Shown one piece after another: positions 56,242-64,000 of a DNA stretch of 64,000 nt. Source of the DNA: G963668605 sp963793625 (GTDB taxonomy: Bacteria > Acidobacteriota > Terriglobia > Bryobacterales > Bryobacteraceae); contig CAWCAT010000011.1 of NCBI GenBank assembly GCA_963793625.1, positions 124,001 to 188,000 of the forward strand. Reading direction: 5' to 3'. Position numbers and translations under genes: made by a program. Under the pieces are notes generated by a model that worked only from the letters and a program-made list of their open reading frames with translations, did not search any database and was not told the origin of the DNA. Positions within the stretch are counted from its first letter, which is position 1. Every line of letters starts with the position of its first letter.

Positions 56242-56820
56242 ATGACACACACAACGCGAATAGCCGGTTTGGTTGGCAGTCTGCGTCCGGGCAGCTACAC
56301 GAGTTCCGCGGTGGAGCAGGCATTGAAGGGGGCGGCCGAATCCGGTGCGGAAACACGCCTGATCCGGCTCAGCGACTACGAGCTACCTTTCTGCAGCAGT
56401 GTCCAGAGCGACGCTGATTGTCCGCCCGAGGTATTGCGCTTGCGCAACGATCTGCGCTGGGCGGATGGCATTATTCTTGGCACGCCCGAGTACCACGGCG
56501 GAGTCAGCGGCGTGCTGAAGAATGCGCTCGATCTGATGGGCGCTGCGGAATTCGAAGGCAAGGCGGTCGGGCTGGTCGGCGTGTCCGGCGGTGCGATGGG
56601 AGCGCTTGAAGCCCTGGGCACCCTGCGTTCGGTTGGCCGTACGCTGCATGCGGTTGTGATCCCGGATCAGGTTGCGGTTGCGTCCGCGTGGAAGGTGTTC
56701 GACCAAAATGGCCTGCTGCTCGACGCTTCGATTGAGAAGCGCTTGAAGAGCGTGGGCAGCGAAATTGTCCGCTTCGCCCACCTGCTAAGCAGCCAAGGCG
56801 TTGCAGTTCTCGCGGCATAA
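56242..56820 (+). CDS. NADPH-dependent FMN reductase (flavodoxin-fold quinone reductase)
   Basis: A 192-residue flavoprotein. FMN-phosphate loop: LVGSLRPGSYTSSAV at the N-terminus; second flavin motif: TPEYHGGVSGVLKNALDLMG near residue 80; then GLVGVSGGAMGALEAL. It reduces FMN, quinones or azo/nitro compounds with NADPH. Translation from ATG 56242 (GTG 56239 is possible). The palindrome right before it and the MarR gene upstream point to induction by a quinone or aromatic compound. That inference rests on common MarR-reductase pairs. Confidence 0.88.
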   Translation: MTHTTRIAGLVGSLRPGSYTSSAVEQALKGAAESGAETRLIRLSDYELPFCSSVQSDADCPPEVLRLRNDLRWADGIILGTPEYHGGVSGVLKNALDLMGAAEFEGKAVGLVGVSGGAMGALEALGTLRSVGRTLHAVVIPDQVAVASAWKVFDQNGLLLDASIEKRLKSVGSEIVRFAHLLSSQGVAVLAA

Positions 56821-56840
56821 TGTGATATCTTTCCGATATC

Positions 56841-57689
56841 ATGCTGTCACGCGAATCATTATCCCGTCGTTCGTTCTTTGCTTTGGCCGCAGCCGTGCCG
56901 CTTGCGTCCGCTGCAGCCAAGGGTAAGAAAATCCCAGTTGGCCTCGAACTCTATTCCGTTCGTGAAGAAATGAAGAAAGACCTGTTTGGCACCGTCAAGG
57001 GCGTCGCCAAGATGGGTTATGAAGTGGTCGAGTTCTACTCGCCATATCTCAGTTGGACGCCGGCCTACGCCAAAGATGTCCGGAAATTGCTCGATGATTC
57101 CGGCTTGCGTTGTTTGTTAACACACAACGACGCGAAGGCAATTCTGCCGGAGAATATCGCAAAATCGACCGAGTTGAATCAGATCATCGGAAGCAAGATG
57201 ATCGTCGTCGCCAGCGCCGGCAAGATGGAAAAGATCGACGACTGGAAGAAGTTCGCGGACCGGCTCAACAAGGCCGCTGAGACACTGAAGCCGCAGGGCA
57301 TGCGTACCGGGTTCCATAATCACCAGACTGAATTCAAGCCGATCGAAGGTGGACGTCCCATCGAAGTCCTCGCCGCCAACACATCGAAGAATGTCGTGTT
57401 GCAGTTGGATATCGGCACCTGCGTCGAAGCGGGCTCAGACCCGGTCGCCTGGATCAAGAAGAACCCCGGCCGCTTTGCATCAATTCACTGCAAAGAGTGG
57501 TCGCGCGAGCAGGGCGTGGGCTACAAGGCGCTGTTCGGCGAAGGCGCTGCTCCATGGAAGAAGATTTTTGAGGCTGCCGAGAAAAAGGGCGGTATCGAGT
57601 TCTATCTTGTCGAGCAGGAAGGCAGCCGTTTCACCCCCATGGAAACGGCCGCGAAGTGCCTGGCCAACTTCAAGAAGATGCGTGCGTAA
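56841..57689 (+). CDS. Tat-exported sugar phosphate isomerase/epimerase-like TIM barrel
   Basis: A 282-residue protein with a twin-arginine leader (SLSRRSFFALAAAVPLASA). The barrel shows GLELYSVREEM, MGYEVVEFYSP (metal Glu), GMRTGFHNHQTEFK (metal His), VVLQLDIGTCVEAG (metal Asp), FASIHCKEWS and FYLVEQEGS (last metal Glu). It is of the AP-endonuclease-2-like fold and is unbroken. Its export and Tat leader resemble the isomerase at 31908, but they are not close copies. These exported isomerase-like proteins are common in Acidobacteria and Planctomycetes; many act on keto-sugars or glycosides. The substrate is unknown. It follows the flavin reductase by 20 bases. Confidence 0.86.
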   Translation: MLSRESLSRRSFFALAAAVPLASAAAKGKKIPVGLELYSVREEMKKDLFGTVKGVAKMGYEVVEFYSPYLSWTPAYAKDVRKLLDDSGLRCLLTHNDAKAILPENIAKSTELNQIIGSKMIVVASAGKMEKIDDWKKFADRLNKAAETLKPQGMRTGFHNHQTEFKPIEGGRPIEVLAANTSKNVVLQLDIGTCVEAGSDPVAWIKKNPGRFASIHCKEWSREQGVGYKALFGEGAAPWKKIFEAAEKKGGIEFYLVEQEGSRFTPMETAAKCLANFKKMRA

Positions 57690-57696
57690 AACCGGT

Positions 57697-58680
57697 CTAG
57701 GACGGCATCACGTAGGGGCCGTCCTTGCGCCACCCGATCTTTACGAACGACAAATACCAGGTTTTTCCTTTGTCGTTATTGCCCTGATAGAACAGATACG
57801 TCTGGCCATCCTTGTCAACCAACGCTCCGGGATGGCCGGACTCTGATGAATTCCACTCACCGGGCTTCCCGTTCGGCAGCAACGGTTCTTTGAAGAGCCT
57901 CTTCCAACGCACGCCGTCTTCGCTCACTGCGCAACCTATCTGCTGCGGTTCGTTGTTATAGCCGCCGGCATAAAACATGTAGAGCTTCTTGCCGCGCTTG
58001 ACCACTGCCGGTGCTTCGATACACATCTTCTCCCAAGGCAATTCGGGTTTCAGAATCGGTCCATCGAGAAGCTGCTTAAAAGTTCCTCGCCCAAATCCAG
58101 ATTTCAGATCCGCCGCTGCGGCCACCAGCATCTGCGTTTTGTAAGCAGGATCTCGCGTGGCTGCGAACAACATCAGCTTGTTGCGATGGACGATAATTTC
58201 GGCATCGATGGCGCGACCGCACGTCCATGCGCCGGTCGGGCTAAAAACAGGATTCGACGGATCACGTTCAAACCGAATGCCATCTGAGGAAACCGCGTGA
58301 CAGAGTGCATCCTTCGGGCCGTTCCCATAGGTCTGATAGAACATGTGCACCTTGCCGTCGAGCAGGATGACATTAGGCGCACACAGGCCCTTGGCCTCGT
58401 ACTCCGCGCCGGGCAACATTTCGCCGGCCTTTTCCCAATCGAGTAGATTACGACTGGCTGCAATACCGATTGCCCAGCCATTGTTGGGGCGCTTGTCCGC
58501 AAACGCAGGCAGCGAGTAGTACAGCAGATAACGATCGCCCATGCGGACCACCGACGGATCTTTCGCGAACGGGCGGCCCAGGCGGCTCGTGTCGCCCCAA
58601 TGCATTTTCCTCGCGCTGTCTGCCCCAAAGGCCAGCGAGCCGGCGGCGAATACGAATGATCTGCGTGTGAAACTGGTCAA
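57697..58680 (-). CDS. GH43-like five-bladed beta-propeller protein, Tat-exported
   Basis: A 327-residue protein with a twin-arginine leader (FTRRSFVFAAGSLAFG). The propeller repeats are AKDPSVVRMGDRYLLYYS, CAPNVILLDGKVHMFYQTYG, IDAEIIVHRNKLMLFAATRD, IEAPAVVKRGKKLYMFYAGGYN and GHPGALVDKDGQTYLFYQGN. Each carries the D/E-P/A-x-V pattern of GH43/GH62/GH117-type propellers with the three acidic residues at blade starts (D of AKDPS, D of IDAEI, E of CIEAP). Likely an arabinofuranosidase, xylosidase or related glycosidase; the exact activity is open. It converges with the isomerase, with its stop 8 bases away, and diverges from the DapA-like gene. Confidence 0.82.
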   Translation of the reverse strand: MTSFTRRSFVFAAGSLAFGADSARKMHWGDTSRLGRPFAKDPSVVRMGDRYLLYYSLPAFADKRPNNGWAIGIAASRNLLDWEKAGEMLPGAEYEAKGLCAPNVILLDGKVHMFYQTYGNGPKDALCHAVSSDGIRFERDPSNPVFSPTGAWTCGRAIDAEIIVHRNKLMLFAATRDPAYKTQMLVAAAADLKSGFGRGTFKQLLDGPILKPELPWEKMCIEAPAVVKRGKKLYMFYAGGYNNEPQQIGCAVSEDGVRWKRLFKEPLLPNGKPGEWNSSESGHPGALVDKDGQTYLFYQGNNDKGKTWYLSFVKIGWRKDGPYVMPS

Positions 58681-58800
58681 TGCGCGTCTCCTCGCTACAG
58701 CTTACCAGCCGGACAAACGCAGATCTGGTTCCATTTTTAAGAATCAATCAAGTTAAAACTGAAATTCTGTTCCGATTTACTTTGACAGCATCCAGTATAG

Positions 58801-59724
58801 ATGCTACAAAGCTATGTGGACCAAACTTCTAAACCAGTCAGCGGAGTTTTTGCCGCCCTGCTCACTCCGCGCAGGAACGGCACAATCGACACCGAGGCAT
58901 TATGCCGTAACGCGCAGTTCGTACTTGCGAACGGCATGAAGGGAATCGTGTTATGCGGCGCGACAGGAGAGTATCCCGCGCTGACCAGCGAAGAATTCAA
59001 CGAAGTGCTTAGCGCCGGAAAGAGTCGAACATCAGGCGAGCTGCTTATGGGCATCGCTGCTCGCACGCTCCAGGAAACGATTCAGCGCGGCCAGGCAGCA
59101 AGTGCCGGCGGTGCGACCGCAGTACTGCTTGCTCCTCCGCATTTTTTCCGCTACGCGCAGGATGACCTTGCGAGCTACGTTCGCAGAGTGGCTGCCGAAG
59201 TACCACTACCCATCCTGCTCTACAATCTTCCGCAGTTCACCAACGGATTTGAAACTGCTACCGTGCAGACTGTACTCTCAGAATGTCCTAACGTAGTTGG
59301 GATCAAAGACTCCTCGGGTTCACTCGATTTGCTGCGAACACTTAAACATGAAGAGCATGCTGCCGCGTGCCGCATTCTCGGTAATGACGGCGTGCTGATT
59401 GAAGCGTTGCGGGCCGGCCTGTGCGATGGATTGATATCCGGAGTCGCCGGCGTGTTGCCGGAGCTGATTCGCTTCGTCTGGACCTGTGACCCGGCACGTC
59501 CGGAAAACCGAATTCTGCTCGACGAAATTATTGAGCAACTGAACCGATTCCCCACCCCCTGGGGTTTGAAGTGGATCGCGGAGTACCGTGGTTTGGGCGA
59601 AGCTGAATTTCTGCAACCGCAATCTGAAAACCGCATTTTGCTGGCCCAGGAATTCTCTACCTGGCTAGCTGATTGGCTGCCGCGCGCGACGTCTCGTCTG
59701 GCCAGCCTGCAGGTGAGCGCGTGA
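58801..59724 (+). CDS. DapA-family (DHDPS-like) aldolase/dehydratase
   Basis: A 307-residue class I aldolase-fold protein. GVFAALLTPRRNGTID and GIVLCGATGEYPALTSEE near residue 50 bind the carboxylate; PILLYNLPQFTNG has the Tyr of the proton relay; NVVGIKDSSGSLD has the Schiff-base lysine near 176; the C-terminal helices are normal. The true dihydrodipicolinate synthase is not expected next to a sugar-acid transporter and IclR regulator. A 2-keto-3-deoxy-sugar-acid aldolase or dehydratase is more likely. The following MFS gene starts inside its stop codon (GTGA overlap). Confidence 0.87.
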   Translation: MLQSYVDQTSKPVSGVFAALLTPRRNGTIDTEALCRNAQFVLANGMKGIVLCGATGEYPALTSEEFNEVLSAGKSRTSGELLMGIAARTLQETIQRGQAASAGGATAVLLAPPHFFRYAQDDLASYVRRVAAEVPLPILLYNLPQFTNGFETATVQTVLSECPNVVGIKDSSGSLDLLRTLKHEEHAAACRILGNDGVLIEALRAGLCDGLISGVAGVLPELIRFVWTCDPARPENRILLDEIIEQLNRFPTPWGLKWIAEYRGLGEAEFLQPQSENRILLAQEFSTWLADWLPRATSRLASLQVSA

Positions 59725-60983
59725 AGGCCATTCCCGAGTCGAAGAATTACAAGTGGTCCGTTGTGGGCATGCTGTGGATGATCACAGTGTTCAACTATGC
59801 GGATCGGCAGGCGGTATTCTCTGTCTTTCCGCTGCTTGAAAAAGAGATGGGGCTCACTCCGCTGCAACTGGGCTTGCTCGGATCCTCGTTTGCCTGGGTT
59901 TATGGTTTGTGCGGATTGTTCGCAGGTTCGATTGTGGATCGAGTGCCGCGGCGATCGGCGGTCCTTTGGGGACTGCAGGCGTGGAGCCTGATTTGCGCGG
60001 CAACCGCGATCTCGCGAAACTTTGCGCAGTTGGTGATTTTCCGCGCGCTTGAAGGCTTGGGGGAAACGTTTTATTTTCCCGCTTCCATGTCGCTGATCAG
60101 TGATTATCACAGCCCAGCCACGCGTTCGCGCGCGATGGGCATGCATCAGACGAGTGTGTATGTCGGGACCATTGGAGGCGGCTTTTTCGCGGGACTCATC
60201 GGGCAGCGCTACGGCTGGCGCTGGTCGTTTGTCGTTTTCGGTGTCCTAGGAATGTTGCTCGGAATTGTACTGCGCAAGCATCTGCGTGAACCAAAACGCG
60301 GAGCCAGCGAGGGCGTAACCCCCGCACGACCACCCTCTTTGAAAAACGCACTGCGCCTGGCTTGGTCGATTCCAACGATGCGGCTGTTGCTGGCAGCTTT
60401 CGTCTGTTCCAATTTCGTCGCTGTCGTGCTGTTGACGTGGATGCCGAAATTTCTGTATGACCGCTTCCACCTGAGTCTCGCGATGGCAGGGCTCACGGCC
60501 ACGCTTTTCGTGCAATTGGCCAGTCTGGTCGGGTCCGCACTTGGCGGTTGGATGGCCGATCGCTGGAGCAGAACGAGACACGGCGGGCGGATACTGGTTC
60601 AATCCTTCGGCGTGCTGGCCGGGGCACCGTTTGTGGTCTGGTGCGCGCAATCGCAGGAGATCTTCCATGTCATCCTGGCGCTTACAGGATGGGGACTTTT
60701 CAAAGGGATCTATGACGCAAACATCTTTGCTTCAGCGTTCGACGTGATGCCGGTCGAATCACGAGGAACCGCAGCTGGCTTAATGAATACAGTGGGTTGG
60801 CTGGCCGGAGGCGGCAGCGCCCCGGTTGTGATCGGGTGGATTGCACAGTCACACACCCTCGGGTTCGCAATCTCTGTAGCAGCCGGCGTTTATATACTTG
60901 CTGGATGCCTGCTGTTGTTGGCGGGCCTCAAATATGCACGAAGGGACTTTCTGGCCCAGCGCCCGGCTGTGCAGCCAATATAA
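59721..60983 (+). CDS. MFS transporter, hexuronate/sugar-acid type
   Basis: A 420-residue inner-membrane transporter with 12 helices. Start: GTG 59721 overlaps the TGA of the DapA-like gene by four bases; the longer open frame lies inside that gene. The helix-1 motif MITVFNYADRQAVFSVFP, the loop GSIVDRVPRRSAVLWG and RALEGLGETFYFPASMSLISDYH match the ACS/hexuronate group (ExuT/GarP-like). With the aldolase and IclR regulator it suggests uptake and breakdown of a uronic or aldonic acid, such as galacturonate from pectin. Confidence 0.88.
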   Translation: MKAIPESKNYKWSVVGMLWMITVFNYADRQAVFSVFPLLEKEMGLTPLQLGLLGSSFAWVYGLCGLFAGSIVDRVPRRSAVLWGLQAWSLICAATAISRNFAQLVIFRALEGLGETFYFPASMSLISDYHSPATRSRAMGMHQTSVYVGTIGGGFFAGLIGQRYGWRWSFVVFGVLGMLLGIVLRKHLREPKRGASEGVTPARPPSLKNALRLAWSIPTMRLLLAAFVCSNFVAVVLLTWMPKFLYDRFHLSLAMAGLTATLFVQLASLVGSALGGWMADRWSRTRHGGRILVQSFGVLAGAPFVVWCAQSQEIFHVILALTGWGLFKGIYDANIFASAFDVMPVESRGTAAGLMNTVGWLAGGGSAPVVIGWIAQSHTLGFAISVAAGVYILAGCLLLLAGLKYARRDFLAQRPAVQPI

Positions 60984-61796
60984 ATGAGAACCGCGAGCAA
61001 AGTTTCATTACAGGAAAGCGCACCGGAACAGAACGATGTGCAGTCGCGAGCCTTAGCCAAAGGCCTGCTGATTCTGGACTACCTCGCTGAGAAGCGCAAG
61101 CCACTTTCGTTGACCGATCTGGCGGCCGCTGTGTCGCTGGGCAAACCTTCCACGCTGCGGATTCTGAGCACTTTGCAGGTGAGCGGCTTTTTGATCCGGG
61201 ACGAGAATGATCACTACATTCTCGATCGCGAGTGGCCCCGGCCAAGCATGCAATCCTGGCTGCGGCGCTTGAATGCCGCGGCACTGCCTGAAATGCGCAG
61301 GCTCAACGTTGACCTTGCCGAAACTGTCACACTGGCGAGCATGTCTGAGGATCACATACGCGTGCTCGACGTGCTCGACAGTCCGCAAGTCATTCGCATG
61401 GCCAACTATAAAGGCCGCTTGCTGCCGCCGTATGCATCTTCGCTGGGCAAAGCCATCACCGCGCATCAATCGCCGCAGCAGGTCGCGGTGCTGTTGCAGA
61501 TTTTCGGCAGCTACAAGTTCACGGAAAAGACCGTGACGGATCCGCGCGCAGTCAAGGAAGATCTTGAGCGTGTGCGCCAGATCGGCTACTCGGTCGATGA
61601 CGAAGAAACTGTGCTGGGCGGAATCTGTTTCGGCGCTCCCATCTTCGCGGCTGACGGCAGCGTGTCGGCGGCGATCAGCGTCTCTCAACCGAAACCGCGC
61701 TTAACGCCGGCATTGCGCAAAACGCTACCTGTCATGTTGATGGACGCGACCCATCGGATCTCCACGGTACTCGGCCACAAACGAAAACGAACATGA
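60984..61796 (+). CDS. IclR-family transcriptional regulator
   Basis: A 270-residue regulator. Winged-helix part: RALAKGLLILDYLAEKRKPLSLTDLAAAVSLGKPSTLRILSTL near residue 25; effector part: LPEMRRLNVDLAETVTLASMSEDHIRVLDVLDS, GRLLPPYASSLGKAITAH (usual signature) and GYSVDDEETVLGGICFGAPIFAADG. It starts directly after the MFS stop and its stop overlaps the FG-GAP gene start (ATGA, 61793-61796), so it lies inside the operon it probably controls. Effectors of this family are often sugar acids or aromatic acids. Confidence 0.92.
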   Translation: MRTASKVSLQESAPEQNDVQSRALAKGLLILDYLAEKRKPLSLTDLAAAVSLGKPSTLRILSTLQVSGFLIRDENDHYILDREWPRPSMQSWLRRLNAAALPEMRRLNVDLAETVTLASMSEDHIRVLDVLDSPQVIRMANYKGRLLPPYASSLGKAITAHQSPQQVAVLLQIFGSYKFTEKTVTDPRAVKEDLERVRQIGYSVDDEETVLGGICFGAPIFAADGSVSAAISVSQPKPRLTPALRKTLPVMLMDATHRISTVLGHKRKRT

Positions 61797-64000
61797 ACCT
61801 TAAATCCGTGTATCTGTGCGCGGCGCTCGCCTGCACGTTGTCTGCGGCTGAGATCGAGAAGCGCGGCGCAAGCACCTGGCCAACGCAGAATCATTTTCGC
61901 GTGAGTGTCACGACGCGAATCGCAACCGGCTCACCGGTGCTTTACACCGGCGCAATGCCTTCCGGCTTCAATCCGGATTCTGTTCGCGTGCGTGTCGATG
62001 GCAACAATGCGGAACTCCCTGCGAAGGTCGATTGGCGCGTACCTACTGCAAGAATTAGTTGGTTGTCAACTGGCGCTGCAAGCTATCAAATCTATTTCGA
62101 TACTGCGCGCGCCGGCGAGACGACTCGGCTCACCGAACCGGCCATGATCGGCGCCGGGGAGCGCGTAACTTACGGACTGCCCAATGTGCGTGGCAGACTC
62201 GCTGTGGGTCTGTGGGCGCACCCGACAGCAATCGATTTCGATGGCGACGGAAACACCGATCTTATTGTCGGTTGTCCAGACCGCCCCTACAACGGCATCT
62301 ATCTGTTTCGAAATCTGGGCACGAACGACAAGCCGCTCTACGACAAAGCGGAATGGCTAGGCACGGGCAAGAAGGATCTGGTGGCCGCGGATTTTAGCGG
62401 TGACGGAAAAGTTGATCTTGTCTATAGCGGCGGATATTTCAGCGACGTCCAGCGCAATCGATTATCCGTAAGTGTTGCGGTGAAGCTGCCGCGCAACTAT
62501 CACATCGGCCGTGACGATCTCTGGTATCCCGTCGATTGGGACGGGGACGGTTTGATCGACGTTCTCGCGGGCGTCAGCGACTGGCGCGATTATGGCTGGG
62601 ATGACGCCTTCAATTCAAAAGGCGAATGGACGCGTGGTCCGCTGCACGGCTACATTTACTTTCACCGCAACATTGGCACGAATGCCCAGCCGCAGTACGC
62701 CAGTCCGGTGGTGCTGAAGCGGCGGGAAAACCCATCGATCAATATGGCAGCCCGATTCCAAATCCAGTCGACTGGCTGGGACGCGGCGTGCTCGATCTGA
62801 TCGGGTCCAACTTCATCGACTCAATCACGCTGTTCCGCAACATGGGCGGTCGTACGAATCCGCAGCTTGCGGCGGGCGAACTGCTGAAGGTGAATGGCAA
62901 GCCGCTCCATATGGACTCTGTGCATGATTCAGCCACGCGTCGTTTCGTGGCACAAGGATGGCCGTCCATCGCTGATCATTGGCGAGGAAGACGGCACAGT
63001 CGCGCTGCTGGAAAATCTGGAGCCGCGCGGACGTGAGCCGCGCTTCGCTACACCCAAACACTTCGATCAAATCGATCCGTTTATGAAAAGCGGCGCGCTG
63101 TCGCGCCCGGTCGCAGTCGATTGGAACGGTGACGGGAAACTCGACCTGATCGTCGGCAACTCCGCGGGCTATATCCAGTACTTCGAAAACCTCGGAACAA
63201 AGACAACGCCGGCGTTTGTCGATCGTGGCAATTTGAAAGCAGCCGGCAAAACGATTCGTCACATGGCAGGGCCGAACGGATCGATACAGGGTCCGGCCGA
63301 AGCGAAGTGGGGCTACACTAATCCTTCGGTTGCGGACTGGGACCTCGATGGCAAGCCCGACATTTTGGTAAACGATATTACCGGAGCAATCGTCTGGTAT
63401 CGCAACATTGGCACATTGCAGAAACCGGAACTCGCCGCCGCGCAGCCGATCGAAGTCGAATGGACAGGCCCTGCGCCGAAGCCCGAATGGAACTGGCGGG
63501 AAACCGATGGTAAGCATCTTGTTACACAATGGCGCACAACACCGAAGATTGTTGATTGGGATCGCGACGGCCTTCCTGATCTGGTGATGCTCAACCATCA
63601 GGGTTATCTCGCACTATTTCAACGCACTCGCAGGTATGGCAAGTTACTGCTGCTTCCGCCGGAACGCATTTTTGTCGAGCCTGGCGGCAGGTTCCTGAAT
63701 CTGGCTGATGGACGCGCAGGTCGCAGCGGTCGGCGTAAAGTCGAAATAGCCGATTGGGATGGGGATGGCGACCTCGATCTGATCTCTGATTCCGATGACG
63801 GACCCGTATGGTATGAGAACATCGGCTCGCAGGCAAAGCCCATCATGCGCCTTCGGGGAACCATCATCACCGCGAAGTTACGCGGGCACAATCCGACACC
63901 GAATGTCGCCGATTGGAATGGCGACGGCAAGCTGGACCTGATGGTCGGTGCGGAGGATGGTTTCTTCTACTACTTCGAGCGTTCTTTTATTGAACGAAAG
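61793..64000 (+). CDS. Secreted FG-GAP/VCBS-repeat protein, two frameshifts, runs off the right edge
   Basis: At least 735 residues, open at the right edge. A signal peptide (LYLCAALACTLSA-like) is followed by a beta domain (about 20-135) and then FG-GAP/VCBS repeats with calcium loops: DFDGDGNTDLIVG, DFSGDGKVDLVYS, DWDGDGLIDVLAG, DWNGDGKLDLIVG, DWDLDGKPDILVN, DWDRDGLPDLVML, DWDGDGDLDLISD, DWNGDGKLDLMVG. Each is followed by a Y-F-x-N-x-G-T element. Frames change near 62725 and 62945. It forms an integrin-alpha-like propeller or carbohydrate-binding surface protein. Co-transcription with the sugar-acid genes (ATGA overlap) hints at glycan binding or cleavage, perhaps a rhamnogalacturonan-lyase-like role; that is inference. 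Confidence 0.82.

Noticed and set aside
1..64000. CRISPR array, tRNA, rRNA or phage genes
   Set aside because: No regularly spaced repeats, cloverleaf-like sequence, rRNA motif or phage structural gene was found by eye; tRNAs could still be missed without a search tool.

Overview
This is a 64 kb stretch of a chromosome of moderately high GC, with many secreted and sugar-active proteins. The long TonB-dependent receptor with an N-terminal carboxypeptidase-regulatory-like domain, the Tat-exported TIM-barrel isomerases, the FG-GAP proteins and the mix of glycoside hydrolases fit an Acidobacteriota bacterium of the Solibacter/Bryobacter type. That placement is inference, because there is no rRNA, tRNA or marker gene here to prove it. 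I found no CRISPR array, prophage or replication origin.

Layout. 0-2.9 kb: a GH2 beta-galactosidase (cut by the left edge) and a GH127-like arabinofuranosidase, both on the minus strand. 3.2-4.6 kb: a complete IS256-family insertion sequence just upstream of an NCS2 uracil/xanthine permease. 6-13 kb: a large secreted protein with a clear promoter, a decayed and an intact VOC gene flanking a four-helix membrane protein, a DUF1801 protein, a YifB-type ATPase, a methyltransferase remnant and a DUF2071 gene. 13-26 kb: secreted proteins, a large heparinase-like protein, an APC permease, a PL22-like protein, an HDOD protein, acetyl-CoA synthetase and a xylose isomerase-like protein.

27-42.6 kb is the most coherent block. 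Seven minus-strand genes (zinc alcohol dehydrogenase, Gfo/Idh oxidoreductase, sugar isomerase, GH29 alpha-L-fucosidase, DUF885 peptidase, nucleoside hydrolase, signal peptidase I) diverge from a plus-strand operon. That operon encodes a plant-like GDP-mannose 3,5-epimerase, a bifunctional fucokinase/GDP-fucose pyrophosphorylase, mannose-1-phosphate guanylyltransferase and a cupin. A LacI-type regulator and an L-rhamnose/L-fucose mutarotase follow. The same palindromic operator-like site lies in both divergent intergenic regions. Together these suggest a regulated choice between burning L-fucose-type sugars and activating them as GDP-sugars.

42.6-52.2 kb: transhydrogenase SthA, then (reading leftward) a GH127, a RidA-like protein, a TonB receptor and a carbon-nitrogen hydrolase in one run. 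52.2-57.7 kb: a GH63-type glucosidase, a glucose dehydrogenase-like SDR, a MarR regulator, a flavin reductase and a sugar isomerase. 57.7-64 kb: a GH43-like protein diverging from a DapA-like aldolase/MFS/IclR/FG-GAP operon that runs off the right edge.

Sequence quality matters here. About seventeen genes are broken by single-base frameshifts, several at short A/T runs, while about 19 kb (42.3-61.8 kb) is free of them. I treat most broken genes as intact genes with sequencing indels. Only the VOC and methyltransferase fragments look like true remnants.
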